From positions 1,495,469-1,559,468 of the forward strand of contig ML133472.1 of NCBI GenBank assembly GCA_003864495.1: a stretch of 64,000 nucleotides of DNA. The letters are read 5' to 3'. A model generated the notes under the pieces. The model searched no databases, was not told the origin of the DNA, and was given only the letters and a program-made list of their open reading frames with translations. The DNA comes from Nemopilema nomurai (lineage: Eukaryota > Cnidaria > Scyphozoa > Rhizostomeae > Rhizostomatidae). The first letter of the stretch is position 1, and each line of letters begins with the position of its first letter. The position numbers were made by a program, and so were the translations under genes. Of this stretch, positions 1 through 11,628 are shown in pieces.

Positions 1-2375
1 CCACTACATAGTGTACTCAATTCTTTGTACACAAAAAGGTGCATGTTGACTTTTGCTAAGTCTAACGAGGATTGAGTAACACCATCATTGATGACGTGAA
101 AAAACGGAGCCCATGAGATCTTGGGGTTTTCCACAGACTTTTGACATATGTTTACTGCATAGGTTTGCAAAAATTGTGCCCCTAGTTCTTAATAGTAACT
201 TTAACAAAAAGTTAGGCTTTCTCTAACCATTCGACAATTTGTACCCTGCTGTGAATCAAATCTCTCACATAATTATGCCATCGATAACTAAACGAAAGAA
301 ACGTCAAAGTATTGAATCACAACATAAAAAAAATTATTTTTCCTGTGAGAATACACCATTAAAGTCTACTCTCACTGAGCAAGCTTAATCAATCAAATGG
401 TAATTATCAGCACTCTACCTACATAAACATTGTGGTTCCGTTCTCTGCGGATTTTTTAAATGTTGTGGCATTTCTATAGTTATGACAAAAACGCTGCTAC
501 GAAGTGACCCTTAACGAACTGATAAACGAACTGATCTGAGTTTAGCAAAGGCTTCAAATTTTCATCGAGTGCTTAAGTTATCTGGTCCTTCTGATCGGTT
601 ATAGCTGTTATTTTTAAGTCTGTCATTTTGGAAGTATTTGTGATATTCCCCAGGGCAAAAACTAGCCAATACTGCGAGCATGCTCGAATTAATCAAATCT
701 TCAATTTTGGTTATTTTGCTTATAGAGATGAGACTCGCCTCTGCATCGTTTACGACTACGAGTTATTTCGCAAAAGCAAGACTTATCTACCAAAGCTACG
801 GGAAATGAGTATGCAAACGTCGGGGAAGATAGCAGAAGCGTGGAAATTTTAAAAGACGCAATGCATAAAGTAATTCGGCTATAGGACAACATCTTTTGGA
901 GAAACCAGATTGCGCCAAACATACTGTGACGACAATTTTCGTATAATTGGGCAAACTAGGTCGTCTGTATACCTAGGTATTTTGGAGTCCGTCTATATTT
1001 CAATGGAAAATCCCATTCTTTGTAGACAGAAAGAGTTCGTCTTTCCCCTGGGCTCTTCTAAAGTTAGTTGCTAAGTAACCCTGACTGGTCAATTATAACC
1101 AATTACGCGCTCTGCTTATCACCCTAGTGTTTTCGATCCTCAACTGGCTATTTTGCTGTCAGCTTTTGGTTATTTTCCAACGTTTGCATACTCTGAGGAA
1201 TGTCGGACGAAAAAGTACTTTAAGTATGCAAAAACCTGTTCCGTTTTTATTGCCATTATTTGTCTCAGTATCTAAATACATAATTGTGCAATATAATGGC
1301 ATGGCTCAAGAAACAAATAAATGATGCGCGAAGGTCTATTTAAAATCTGCGAGGTTAAAAAGATTGAAAAATATTATGCCGAGAAAATACAAGTGTGTTA
1401 CTGAGTTGATTAATAAAATTTGAACGTCGAAATACAAGCAAAATGAGCTTCAAAATACAATTCCTGTGTAACTTTATTTCTAGCAACTATTAAACTGAAA
1501 TGCTGCGAAGCATGACGTGTGTTGCGAGGCAAAGCGCAAAGCTGTTGTACAAAAGATTAACCCAAAATGTCAAATTTCTTTAAAAGCCTTCGTATGATCA
1601 CACTGTCACTCTACATTGTTTGCCGATGGTATTTTATCTTTTTGAGCAATGGGTGGGTAAATAAAAGGTAACCAAAATAACCCATCAAGGTATTACTTTG
1701 TGGATCACTTTACATCTTCATCAACTCGCATCACGGCATCATGCAAAAAACAAAACGATCAAAGCGAAATTCCTTAAGTATACATCCACGACATATATCC
1801 CGAGGGGTATTTTACTATAAAGGATGGCCTCCGAGATTATTGTTAAAATTAAGGCTTTACTAAGTGGTTTCCTATAACCAAATTTTTTTCAGAAAATGTG
1901 AACTAAAGTGTCAAAGTTACCCATCGAGTCAAACAGGAACATGGTTCTGCTATTTCAAAATAAGAATTTTCTATAATCATTCGACTCCTGTTATCAAGAC
2001 GATATCTAGACGTTGATAAGGTTCTAGAGCTTTACCTTATAAGAATTTTGACATTTTAATTGAGGCCCCTGTGCCCCCTCAATGTTGTCTCTACCTTAGC
2101 ATATTTGAAATTTGAAAGTAACGATAAATGATCAAACGTTCTGATTTTCCTTTTCTAACATTGCGAGCGGGATTCATATATTTTATCAACACTTCGTGCT
2201 GAACTTTAAATTACGTTCTATGACATAATATTTCATATCCTGCAGACCACTTTACCTGCATATCCTGTCTATCAACATCGGTAAATGATAGTGTGGCAGA
2301 AAGTTTCCTGATTCCGTATTCCATGTTCCATAGTATTCCATGTTCCATATTCCGGATTCCGTGTTTTAAAGGTAG
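1..2375. other. Intergenic, no gene recognised
   Basis: AT-rich sequence with only short, low-complexity ORFs; I see no exon with a recognisable domain. It holds a small tandem repeat of an ATTCC-type unit near 2308-2366 and one copy of a dispersed repeat at about 1105-1260 (listed separately). A regulatory or noncoding RNA role cannot be judged from sequence alone. Confidence 0.5.
1105..1260 (+). repeat. Dispersed repeat, copy 1
   Basis: About 150 bp here matches 43404-43560 in the same orientation with scattered mismatches and small indels. Both begin around GCTCTGCTTATCA and share the stretches GTTTTCGATCC and GTCAGCTTTTGGTTATTT. The second copy is inside a GTPBP10 intron. A 16-base piece of this unit (GTCGGACGAAAAAGTA) recurs inverted near 2986-3001, inside the larger 2.4 kb repeat. 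The family is not identified; probably a fragment of a transposable element. Confidence 0.65.
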
Positions 2376-3392
2376 CCCAGATGAACCACTGTTACCACAA
2401 CGTGCTTTTTATTGATGTAAAAAGTGCCAAGGTAACAGCTGGGCATTTCATAATTTAATGTTTTGTATTGTTTTGAAGTGGTTTGTTTCCATCTCAACTT
2501 ATTTGCTTTCAACAGGTTACTCATAATTTATTGTTTTAAGATATGCAGTCTAGAACCGCGCCCGCCCACGTGTGCTAGATACAGGACATTGAGTTGCAAC
2601 CTGTTCTATTCAACCCAGTGCTACCAATCAAAAACAGCACGGTCTTTGCAATGTAGGAAGGGTGAAGAGGAACAGTACTTCGATATTGTGAATTGGGGCT
2701 GGTGATGATGATGTCCAACAACATGCCCCGCAGCATTTGACGCAGCATGCTCCACCGCAGTTCATCAGAATCGATTTTGCAATGAAACTTGCGATATCTT
2801 TATTCAAGATCTATTCAATTTTCTCGGCTCATTTCACCCTCTTCACTACTTTATCATTCTCGCTTTTCTCCAAAACAGATCCGCGTTCTAAGCGTACAAA
2901 TTGAGGGAACGATTAAGTGAACAAATGTTTATGCTTCAGAACTCTAAAGTACAACTCAGCAGGTGACTTTTTGCACACTTACTTTTTCGTCCGACACTTC
3001 TCCTCGCAAACAATCGCAGATCTAAAACCGCACTAGAACCGTTGAAATGGAGCCAAATAAATCACACTCCTTCTATGACCATGCTATTATAAATTGGCGC
3101 CTAGAAAGAATGTCTATAAAGCACGTCTAGAAAGAACGTCTAAAAGAACGACATAGTTGCCTTGCTCACATGAGCGTAGCTTGAAGAGCTTCCCCCACTG
3201 TCAGTAGCCCATGTGCCATTTTTGACAGCGCGTGTTTTTTAATTTCTTGCCCCTTGGCAAGAGGAAGCGCACTAGGTGGCTTTAGTTTGATCTAGCCGAT
3301 GTTAAGCGATTAATAGCAAGTAAAGTTGAGTTGCAAACGGTCTCAGGACGCTAAGGACCATTTGCCAATGTTGGGGACTGGTTGAACTTTGT
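2376..3392 (+). repeat. Long dispersed repeat, copy 1 (left bracket)
   Basis: This roughly 1 kb block is nearly identical to 17826-19087. It starts with CAGATGAACCACTGTTACC in both copies. Alignment is close over 2376-3150 versus 17826-18535, breaks, then resumes over about 3207-3392 versus 18905-19087. Copy 1 carries about 60 extra bases near 2945-3010 and lacks about 300 bases of the copy-2 middle part. An ORF of about 80 codons reads through both copies but matches no family I know. No clear terminal repeat was found. Together the two copies bracket the PAN-EGF-WSC gene pair. Confidence 0.8.
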
Positions 3393-3976
3393 AATGTCAA
3401 TTTACTATTTCTCATTTCACTCTCTTCATTTCACTCTCTCGTCTCTTTTCTTCTCTGCCCCGTAAACAGCTTATTTATCACGAGAAATATCACGAGAGAT
3501 TCATCGCACTTGACTTAAAATAAAGAACTGTTTCAGTAGATGTGTATTCACATAATTACTGCTATAACGTTTAATAGAGAATTGCTGTTAGTACGATCAC
3601 GAATGCAATTGTTTAAGACCGACAATTACAAGTCACAAAGTTAGCAACCGATTTAACCATCTAAATGTCATGTCCACCGACGTTGACGATCATGGTAGGT
3701 CAGCTATCTCTTTCCTTTGTATTTTGCAAGATTTTGTTCTCTGTCCAAGTATGTCCTATTCTTCTTTTCATACTAGCAACATAACCTTGTCTTTGTCTGT
3801 CCCGTGCTCTTTTCTTTTCAAACTTCCTTGTGCTGACTAAATATTCTAATCTCTGTTTCCTACATATATGCCCTAAAATGACATTTGTCGCTTTATAATT
3901 GTTGTAACCAATGTTTTGTGAGTTTTTGATCTTTCCAATATTGTGTGATTACTCAATTCATCCATCCATGATACTC
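3393..3976. other. Intergenic, nothing recognised
   Basis: Low-complexity AT-rich spacer with TCTCTTCATTTCACTC-type pyrimidine stretches. No exon, RNA gene or terminal repeat was seen before the TIR element that begins at 3980. Confidence 0.4.
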
Positions 3977-3979
3977 TTA

Positions 3980-4623
3980 AGCCCCGGCAAAACGACTGGA
4001 CATATGCACTGGTCATGCACTGAACATTGCTCACTTGTTCAGTGTGTGGACATTCAGAAAATTTTGGTGGTGGCAAAACGACTGAACATTGTCCAGTGAA
4101 CTTTTACACTGTGGAAGAATGCGCGCGGGAAAACTAGCTACAAAACCTGCCAGACTCGTAAAAATCGCCGTACTCGTGCTCTCTGCCATCGCTTTCCTCA
4201 TCGGAATTAAAGTTAATATCTTCAGAAGACTCGTCGTTACCAATGAAATGCCTTTTCCTGCTCTTCGTCGAATTGAAGTTTAATGTTGATTCCATTTCTT
4301 CCCACGGTGTTTAAAGCTTGTTGAAGATTTGAATTATGGAAATAAATTTCTCGCCAAATCCAATCCATTACATTCATTGCGCGTGCGCGAACTGGACAAT
4401 GTTCAGTAGAGTGGCAAAACGACTGAACATTTCTCTACAACATCTATGAACAAAAGAATTTTAATCCTGTCCACTGAACATTTTTGATTACCTTCAAAAT
4501 CGACTGAACAACACTCAACATCACTGAACAAGACTGGACAAGGTGGCAAAACGACGCAACATTTACGCTGGACATTTGTCCAGTGCATGTTCAGTGAAAA
4601 TGTCCAGTCGTTTTGCCGGGGCT
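3980..4623. mobile_element. Nonautonomous TIR element with TTA target duplication (Harbinger-like MITE)
   Basis: The left end AGCCCCGGCAAAACGACTGG is mirrored at the right end by CCAGTCGTTTTGCCGGGGCT, giving terminal inverted repeats of at least 24 bp. Directly outside lies TTA at 3977-3979 and again TTA at 4624-4626, a 3-bp target-site duplication as used by PIF/Harbinger elements. The interior repeats the subterminal motif GGCAAAACGACTGAACAT many times in both orientations, mixed with CACTGAACA/TGTCCAGT words. No transposase is encoded, so it is nonautonomous. Superfamily assignment is inferred from the TSD only. Confidence 0.85.
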
Positions 4624-4809
4624 TTAGCATTCGCCTGTAAAACCACATTTCCACAGCTGACAATCTCACTTCCATTTTTTACTTATACTCCATGTTTCGC
4701 ACCCGTATAGTAAAACTGACCAAACATAAGACTTCAGTATCCGTTTCCTGGTATCGACATTGATCTTTCTGGCTGCGAAAATATTGCTCAGGTCTTAACG
4801 ACTGTTTTC

Positions 4810-5230
4810 TTAAACTCTAACTTTGTTTGCAAAATTTGTTAATTTCTCAACATCAAATTCTTTAAGTGCAATAATCAGTAATTGAAACCAAGTACTCAAT
4901 ATTATTGGATCATTTTCTTTGCACAATTCGATCCACTTGTCACCTCTTTCATTCCTTACCCCAAGGCCATGTGATCCTACGATGTTTTCACATTTTCTTT
5001 GACCAACTTCAGCATTGACATCGCCCATAACAATTAGGCCTAGTATATCGATCTTTAGACGTTTTTATTCCTGTTGAACATTGACTAATTTCCCTTTCTG
5101 ATAAAGGGTTCTAAGGTTGCAAGTTGCAATCTTCAATATCTCTTTGTTGCTAACAGTCGCTGACTGACGATCTGGGTCCACCTGTTGCGCATGCTTCTAC
5201 CGGGCGAGGAATCCCATCCACTGGAAAGCA
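4810..5230 (-). pseudogene. LINE-type endonuclease fragment (CFDP2/RTE-like), degraded
   Basis: Reading the minus strand gives ILKIATCNLRTLYQKGKL followed by a stop codon, then KRLKIDILGL, then directly MGDVNAEVG and NERGDKWIELCKENDPIIL. These are the start and the later GDxNA part of the endonuclease/exonuclease/phosphatase domain of non-LTR retrotransposons (the family mislabelled craniofacial development protein 2 in many animals). The middle of the domain, roughly 90 residues including catalytic positions, is missing between IDILGL and MGDVNA, and the usual Trp of the ATWN motif is Cys. No reverse transcriptase is visible. A dead, internally deleted copy. Confidence 0.85.
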
Positions 5231-5800
5231 TCCCCTTAACGCCGTTGTTGATATTATTAAACTGACCATGATCATTCTTGGGTAAAGTTAGTGGTGAGGT
5301 CCCCAATTCTCTTCCACAGCAGTAGCATCAGGTCTGAAAGTAAAAACAATGATTCACATGGTGTTACACTGTGATAAAAAACTTGTGAAAATGGATTCTG
5401 AAAACATTATGTACTGACATAGTACCCCTAAGAGGAGTATTTGATTAACGTCTCTTAAGAACATACAACAAGCTGAACAGATCAAAAGGCAGCAGCGTCC
5501 CTCAGAGACGTCCTTTTCTATTAATCACAGGAAAATCATCTCTGCCAACCCTATACCTAATTCAATGTTTCATGTATGGTTTATTGGCCAGTGGGGATCG
5601 TTACCTACTACTTTCCTTGGCAACGGTCGTGTAGTGTCGTAAAACAACTAAGGTACGTATGGTAGAAGGTAACGTGCATCCTTATACTTGAAATGCACAA
5701 GAATAGAAAGACACTGGTCACTCAATGATAGATCGAAGACAGTAATTATCATTCTTGCTAATTTCATCCTTAAGACTACCAAATCAGCTAACAGCTTCCT
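5231..5800. other. Spacer between LINE remnant and gene A
   Basis: No additional exon was recognised. It should contain the 3' UTR of the minus-strand PAN-EGF-WSC gene that ends at 5801, but I could not fix its poly(A) site. Confidence 0.35.
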
Positions 5801-8800
5801 TTAAAATTGCCTTACAGAAAATGTTGTCTCCGAAATACAGTCTGCAATGATGCTTTCCGTGTGGTCAGAAGTGCTGGAACAATAACAGTCGTTGTAGTTA
5901 AAGTTGAAAGAGGCGGATCTAAACCCGTTGTTCACACAATGGTTGTAACAGCTCCTTCTGCTGTATGGTGATTCAGACATTATTGTTTCGGATAGAAACG
6001 CACACCTTCGAAGCACGTACAGATCTGAAATTCAGAATAATGTTAAAGATGATGAGAAATAAAGGGTTATTTAGGAAGAAAGGATTGAAATGAGGTCTTT
6101 CTGTCTTGCAAAATCATAGCGGTTTTTCTATCAAGAAAATACGGGTAGTCAACATTAGACTTGAGTGCTGTTGCATCAAACCGAGGCTCTATTACTTGAG
6201 CGATGGGCCTATCTTAACTGCCAGCAAGTCACGTGGGCAGCTGAAGTCATGCCTCTACTACTTGAAGCTTCAAGGAATCCCCCCAATTTGGACTTGCGCT
6301 GGCTTCGCGGAAAACTGTCTTCACATTTACTTAATTGAAGAGCAAAATGAGCCCTTTTGATACTACGAAATCATTTGTAGTTTGCATGGAAAATAGTGTA
6401 AATGTTTCCAGTTTGATAAAGAAAAACCGATTCAAAGCGAAAAAAATCAAAAAAGTCAGATCAAGTTTGAAAAATAGATTTAGTCATAATTCATCAAAAA
6501 AGGAATCCAACTCTCAATTAACCTGTCAAGGGCTTTATTAGTCTTGTTATAATTTATTAAAAAATGAGTTCAATACTCTTGACAGATTGAGCCAAACCGA
6601 TACAAAATCATTCTTTAAATGACGCAAGTGCCTTACGAAACATTCCTGAAACGGTAAATGCCCCATTTGGGGTTACCTTGGCTAATGGCAATGCAATCTT
6701 TGCCGGTAGCTGAAGATTCAGATGTCGAATCGGAACAATAACATTGGTTTATAGAAAAATCGATGTAGGCTGATTTGTAGACACCATCGTGACAGTGGTG
6801 ATAGCACTCTGACTTGGTCTCAAATGCTATAACGTTGGTGGTGCTACCTTCATAGTAGCAGTTAGACTTCCACTGACTATCGCTGTATTCTAAGGGATCA
6901 AAGGAGTCAGCGATTAGCACCTCTACCTATCATTATGAGGATTCCTGAAGTAACGTCTGACAAGAAAAAGCAAATTAATTTTCTTAAACATTTTATCTCT
7001 CCATAAGAGTGGAAGGCATCTAAACGAGGATTTCGATCCTTCAAAAGGTGAATAACAACCTCTTACGTCATCTTTCGCTAGTACTATTACGTTGTACTTC
7101 AGATTTTAAGCAGCAGCCACTTGAAAGTTTTCTAGAGACTCAATAATAGGAAATAAACCACGCGCACAAAAGCCGATCAAGCTAATACATGTCAAGCACC
7201 ATTGGATGCGACTTGGTGGCTCAACATTTGATGAACAGATAGAATTGCAAACAAGCGGTTTAAAGAGTGCCTATGCCAAGAAAGGTGGCTAAACATTTAC
7301 CTCGCGTCTCGCACGTTGTTCCAGTGTACCCTGGCACACATGTGCACTGGGATCCGAAGCCTGTTCTAGAGCATGTTCCACCATTTTGACAAGGATTCGA
7401 GTAGCAATAATCTGGTGAGAAGATTGCAGTAGAATCACAATTATTGCTAGTCTTGAATGTCGTCTGCGCCACCACCACATATTATTATGAAAATGATGAA
7501 CAGATAGCATTGCAAACAAGCGGTTTAAACAGTGCCTATGCCAAGAAAGGTGGCTAAACATTTACCTTGCGTCTCGCACGTTGTTCCAGTGTACCTTGGC
7601 ACACATGTGCACTGGAATCCGGAGCCTGTTCTAGAGCATGTTCCACCATTTTGACAAGGATTCGAGTAGCAATGATCTGGTGAGAAGATTGCAGTAGAAT
7701 CACAAATATAACTGGTCTTGAATGTCGTCGGCGCCACCACCACATATTATTATGAAAACGATGAACAGATAGCATTGCAAACAAGCGGTTTAAACAGTGC
7801 CTATGCCAAGAAAGGTGGCTAAACATTTACCTTGCGTCTCGCACGTTGTACCAATGTACCCTGGCTCACATGTGCACTGGGGTACGGAGCCTGTGCTAGA
7901 GCATGTTCCACCATTTTGACAAGGATTCGAGTAGCAATGATCTGGTGAAAAAATTGCAGTAGAATCACAAATTTTGCTGCTCTTGAATGTCAACTGTCTC
8001 ACTTTCATACACTTTCCATTGCTTAGATTTGTATTGGTGAATAAACGTCTGGATAACTTTGATTAAAGAGCATTTGTTAAAAGGGTTGTTTTATTTACGG
8101 GCTTAGGTGTACACAAGAGTTACCCTTGACATTTGTCCTCATGTTGACCCTGAAAAGACAGTAATTTTTCTGAAAAGTCGGTAATCAGAAGAAGATTTTC
8201 GCTTAAATGCTGAAACCTATCTTCTATTCATATCACGTTTATTAATTTATCATGATAAAAGACTCGAAGTTGAAGAAGCTGACCTCTCTCACAGAAGGTG
8301 CCATTGTACCCACTTCTGCAGCTGCATATTGTGGGACCAAAGTGTAAACAAGTGCCTCCATTCTGGCATTGATGTTTGGCACACCTGTTGCCTGCAACAA
8401 GGTGACCAGTCTCATTGTCGGCAAGTAGCAAGAACAGTATACAGTTAAATATAAATCGCGACTTCTTACTTATAAATTATGATTAGTGGTAAAGGTTAAT
8501 GCATTTAACATTTGAAAAAGTCACGTTTAGAAAAATGTAGCTAGATTGTTCCCTTTTAGGCATTTGAAAATAATCAAAGGGTGTTTTTGTCTCATGCTGG
8601 AGAATGATTCTTCTCTATAATCAGGCGCTTTCGATTGCACTGCGCGAGCAATTAATTTTGGGCTGATTTATTCATGATACAGGGAAAGGTTGGGGGGACT
8701 CACAGTGAATTCCCTTGCTGTTCATACCGCATTTGAGGCACTCGTATCCAGGGCATTCGCAAGTGCCTAGGCATATCTCTTCATCGCCACAAGGACTATT

Positions 8801-9246
8801 GTTGTGACAGGTCTGTCCTACCTAAAGATGGAAGAGGTTATTTTGCTTGGAGCAGGCAAGGTTTCTAGAACATGTGTAGCCAACAGAATGCAACTCATTC
8901 CAGAAGCTGCTAACAACACTATGACTCACCGCTATAGCAGAGTAGTTCGTTGTGTAAAAATCCCAGTTGTCCGCTCTCGTCAGATTGACTTTGTCCGCGG
9001 CATCATGACTGGACTTGCCATTCAGCTGACAACGCCCATCCATTCCAACATTGATTGATTTACACTGTTCTTCAAGCACACAATGTCCTTTGCATTCGTT
9101 GGCATCGGCACCTTCGATTTCATGAAGCACTGATCCAGTTAGCCTATGGCCTTCTGCCTTGGTTGAAAAGTCCGCAAATGACTCGCAGCTCAGTCTCAGA
9201 ATATGACAGTCAGAAGTTGCCAAGATCAACAGCAAAGGCAGGCAAG
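5801..9246 (-). CDS. Secreted PAN/apple - EGF - WSC-like protein, gene A (5' exon not found)
   Basis: Exons read on the minus strand: 9246-8930 (hydrophobic LPLLLILA signal core, then a PAN/apple-like domain with CKGHC and CKSINV), 8821-8704 (Cys-rich EGF-like, CHNNSPCGD), 8391-8284 (EGF, CQNGGTC), 7941-7831, 7676-7566 and 7411-7301 (three near-identical EGFs, PCQNGGTCS), 6889-6677 (WSC-like, CYHHC and CYCS) and 6024-5801 (WSC-like, CYNHC and CYCSS, stop TAA). All joins have GT/AG borders and consistent phase; the EGF and WSC exons are flanked by phase-1 introns. The exons give about 437 residues. The exon with the start codon lies upstream and was not identified. The product is probably a secreted or matrix adhesion/recognition protein; no ligand can be inferred. 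The six-Cys WSC-like call is by cysteine spacing and is weaker than the EGF calls. Gene B is a tandem paralogue. Confidence 0.8.
7260..8055 (-). repeat. Three tandem copies of a 265-bp EGF exon-plus-intron unit
   Basis: EGF exons of 111 bp recur at 7301-7411, 7566-7676 and 7831-7941, exactly 265 bp apart, together with the neighbouring intron sequence. Copies 1 and 2 are almost identical; the unit at 7790-8055 is more diverged on its upstream side. Each exon starts and ends in phase 1, so any number of copies keeps the frame. Gene B has a single exon at the corresponding place. Confidence 0.93.
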
Positions 9247-9949
9247 CTGAAAAGAATCTAGAAAGCCTACAAAAGGAGGGTTATTGTTAATATCCTGCTA
9301 GGAAATGATCACGCGTCGGAAGCAGTTGTCCTGCTGGTGACCCACACAATATCTCTTTCATTCTCTTTTGAACTTAAATGGAATCAAAGAAATGGCGAAG
9401 AAGCCTCGTTTTGAAAGGTCATAAATAGCATGCGTAGGGGCAGAATTGGCATGCGCAGAGGCGGAAATAACATGCGCAGAACTGTGCCAAGACTGGCAGT
9501 GTTTGACGCTGATAGTATCCGGCGTGCTTTCCTAACATGAATTATTTACAATGCTTGACAGTATTAAAGAGCCTCTTCGCGAGCCAGGGTGGATCGTTGG
9601 ACTGCTTTCTATTAAAGCCCCGGCGATGGCAGCCATTGAGAGTCGCTATGTTTGGGTCATTTTCTATGAAAGAAAAATAATCTGAGAAAGATGGAAAACA
9701 CCTTATAGAACTTCTGTTTTCCTTCGTGGAAGAACTTTTCAGGCAGAAAGAAAGAAAGCCATTTGTTTTTTTTTTACCTTAGCCTAGATACCTAATGAAA
9801 CAAATTGAAACAAATTTTCAAAAACAGATTTAAATAGCAGACTTGCTTCCGTTTCTAACGCCCCTTCAGAGCAGTCTTAGGGAGCATATTTCGCATTTGG
9901 AGCAAGAAAGCAATATTATTTGGTGTTTCAGGCGGCTTTGTAGCTAATG

Positions 9950-10125
9950 TGGACCTGGAGCACTATAACCTTGGGCGCAAGGGCCTGCCCCCTCGGGGTT
10001 TCTTCTGACTTCTCATTTATCGAGCCCAGAAGGATAGACAGCTGAGTTTGCAAAAGGTTACGACTGTGGCTCGAACCCGAGTCATTGGGCTTGCAGCCTT
10101 AACCACTTGGCCACGCCACCGTACA
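9950..10125 (-). repeat. tRNA-derived SINE
   Basis: On the minus strand TGGCCAAGTGGTTAAGG (10113-10097) is a good RNA polymerase III A box and GGGTTCGAGCCA (10078-10067) a B box, at tRNA-like spacing. The rest does not fold into an intact tRNA and continues into a non-tRNA body, so I call it a tRNA-derived SINE (tRNA-Ser/Leu-like head) rather than a tRNA gene. The 3' limit is uncertain. Confidence 0.65.
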
Positions 10126-10380
10126 AGCTAATATCATAAACAAACTTTTTCTTGAACACCACCTGTGCAAAATAAACGATAGTTGTAAAGAAGTATAAAC
10201 GCAGCTTTGGTTAGAAGTGAATCGTTTTTATCTTGCTTTATGAAAAATGTGATTGGAAATGCTTATCGAGGAAATCAGTTAACCGCCAAAATCTAACCTA
10301 AAGGATAAGATGGGACATATTTTATTGGTTGATGCAACAAATAATGATATTGTTGTATACAAAATACGTAAAAGGATTCT

Positions 10381-10591
10381 CTAGTTAGTGACAGTAAATG
10401 GGCAAGACTTCACCTGGCGTGGGTCTGCATTCTGTACTCGTGCATCGAATTCGGCACCATACTGCAACTCTCTCGAGGCCAAATCCACTATGCGAATGCT
10501 GACCAAGTACATCACGGTGCGTTTGACGATGAACCCTGTTAACAGGTGCCACTTTTTGTACTTCTTTGCCACAAACTAACCTACTTTTCAA
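10381..10591 (-). other. Unassigned open stretch, possible exon or pseudogene fragment
   Basis: Open in two minus-strand frames and also in one plus-strand frame. The frame starting KKYKKWHLLTGF looks amino-acid-balanced compared with the surrounding spacer, and local GC is higher. I do not recognise a family. It could be an exon of an unlisted gene, a retropseudogene piece or chance. Confidence 0.25.
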
Positions 10592-10982
10592 AACTCTATT
10601 TTGCAGAAGATAGTTTCCTATTGAATTGGGTAATCAACTCAGATATTGGTTGCCGGGCAATTTGGGAAACAACCTTCAAATGCATAACATATGCTAATAT
10701 GAAAAACAGGTAGTTTACATGGCATTTGTGCGCATATACAAACTCCACCTCGAGCTACAACAAGCCACAATTTCTTGTAATGGACCAGAGCAGAAGTAAG
10801 CAGAAGATAGACAGTCATGTTGCTACGGCAACAGGGGTTGCGTGCTAATGAGTTGCATGGTTACAAACAACTATCTACGAACTACTATCTACGTTGCAAA
10901 ATACGATAAACATTACTTCAAATGATAACAATAATATGAACCATTAAAGTAAAATACTATTTACATAATCAAATGCCAATTG

Positions 10983-11075
10983 CTCACTCATCTATTCATT
11001 CGTTTATTCGTTCATTCATTCATTCATTCGTTCATTCATTCATTAATTCATTTGCTAACTCATTCATTTCAACCG
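10983..11075. repeat. ATTC/CATT microsatellite
   Basis: About 90 bp of imperfect tetranucleotide repeat (CATTCATTCATTCGTTCATT and variants). Confidence 0.9.
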
Positions 11076-11628
11076 AACGCCGAGCTTGCGTATAATTTGT
11101 CCTAAAATCGCCTGCAGAGAACATGGACGTGTGGTTTTCTTGTAGTTAAATCGTTTGATGTTTCACAGAGACACTGCTGTTCCCTTGTTTGCCACGCAGA
11201 AGAATGGAACTCTAACACATGCTAGCTATTTAGAAATATTAGCTACACGCAAATCTCCTTGGTGGTGATGTGTGAAACTGTTTTCGCATCAAAATAGACG
11301 GCATTCAAGTCGTGCATCGTGCTTCCATTTCAGTGCCAGTGAGTTTTACCGACTTTGCAAGATTGTCTGCAACTTTAAGGCTAGAAAAAAGCAAACCAAT
11401 TGGATTCGCATTATAATGGACAACTTAGATTGTAGCAGAAATAAATCATTAGCTTGAAAGATGCGTGCTTATCACCAATGTTTAAGATCACCAGCACCTC
11501 CAATGTAGATTTTTCTGAAACTTTTTCTGAAACAATCTGTCTTATCATAATATTAGACATTCTACACTTACTGTAGAAACCAGTTTAGTTGATTATTAAA
11601 GATAAAAAGTTTGACCTTTGTCTTTGCG

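Larger units (their letters stand above)
9250..11600. other. Spacer between genes A and B
   Basis: Contains one minus-strand SINE (about 9950-10125), an ATTC microsatellite (about 10983-11075) and an unassigned ORF at 10381-10591. The missing first exon of gene A should lie here, but no ATG-containing exon of the right phase could be chosen with confidence. Confidence 0.4.

Noticed and set aside
2463..2705. 80-codon ORF found in both copies of the long repeat (also 17913-18155)
   Set aside because: Conserved only because the repeat copies are nearly identical; substitutions do not favour synonymous sites and no domain is seen.
9610..9640. TTAAAGCCCCGGC, resembling the end of the TTA-type TIR element
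   Set aside because: No matching inverted end nearby; may be a solo remnant or chance.
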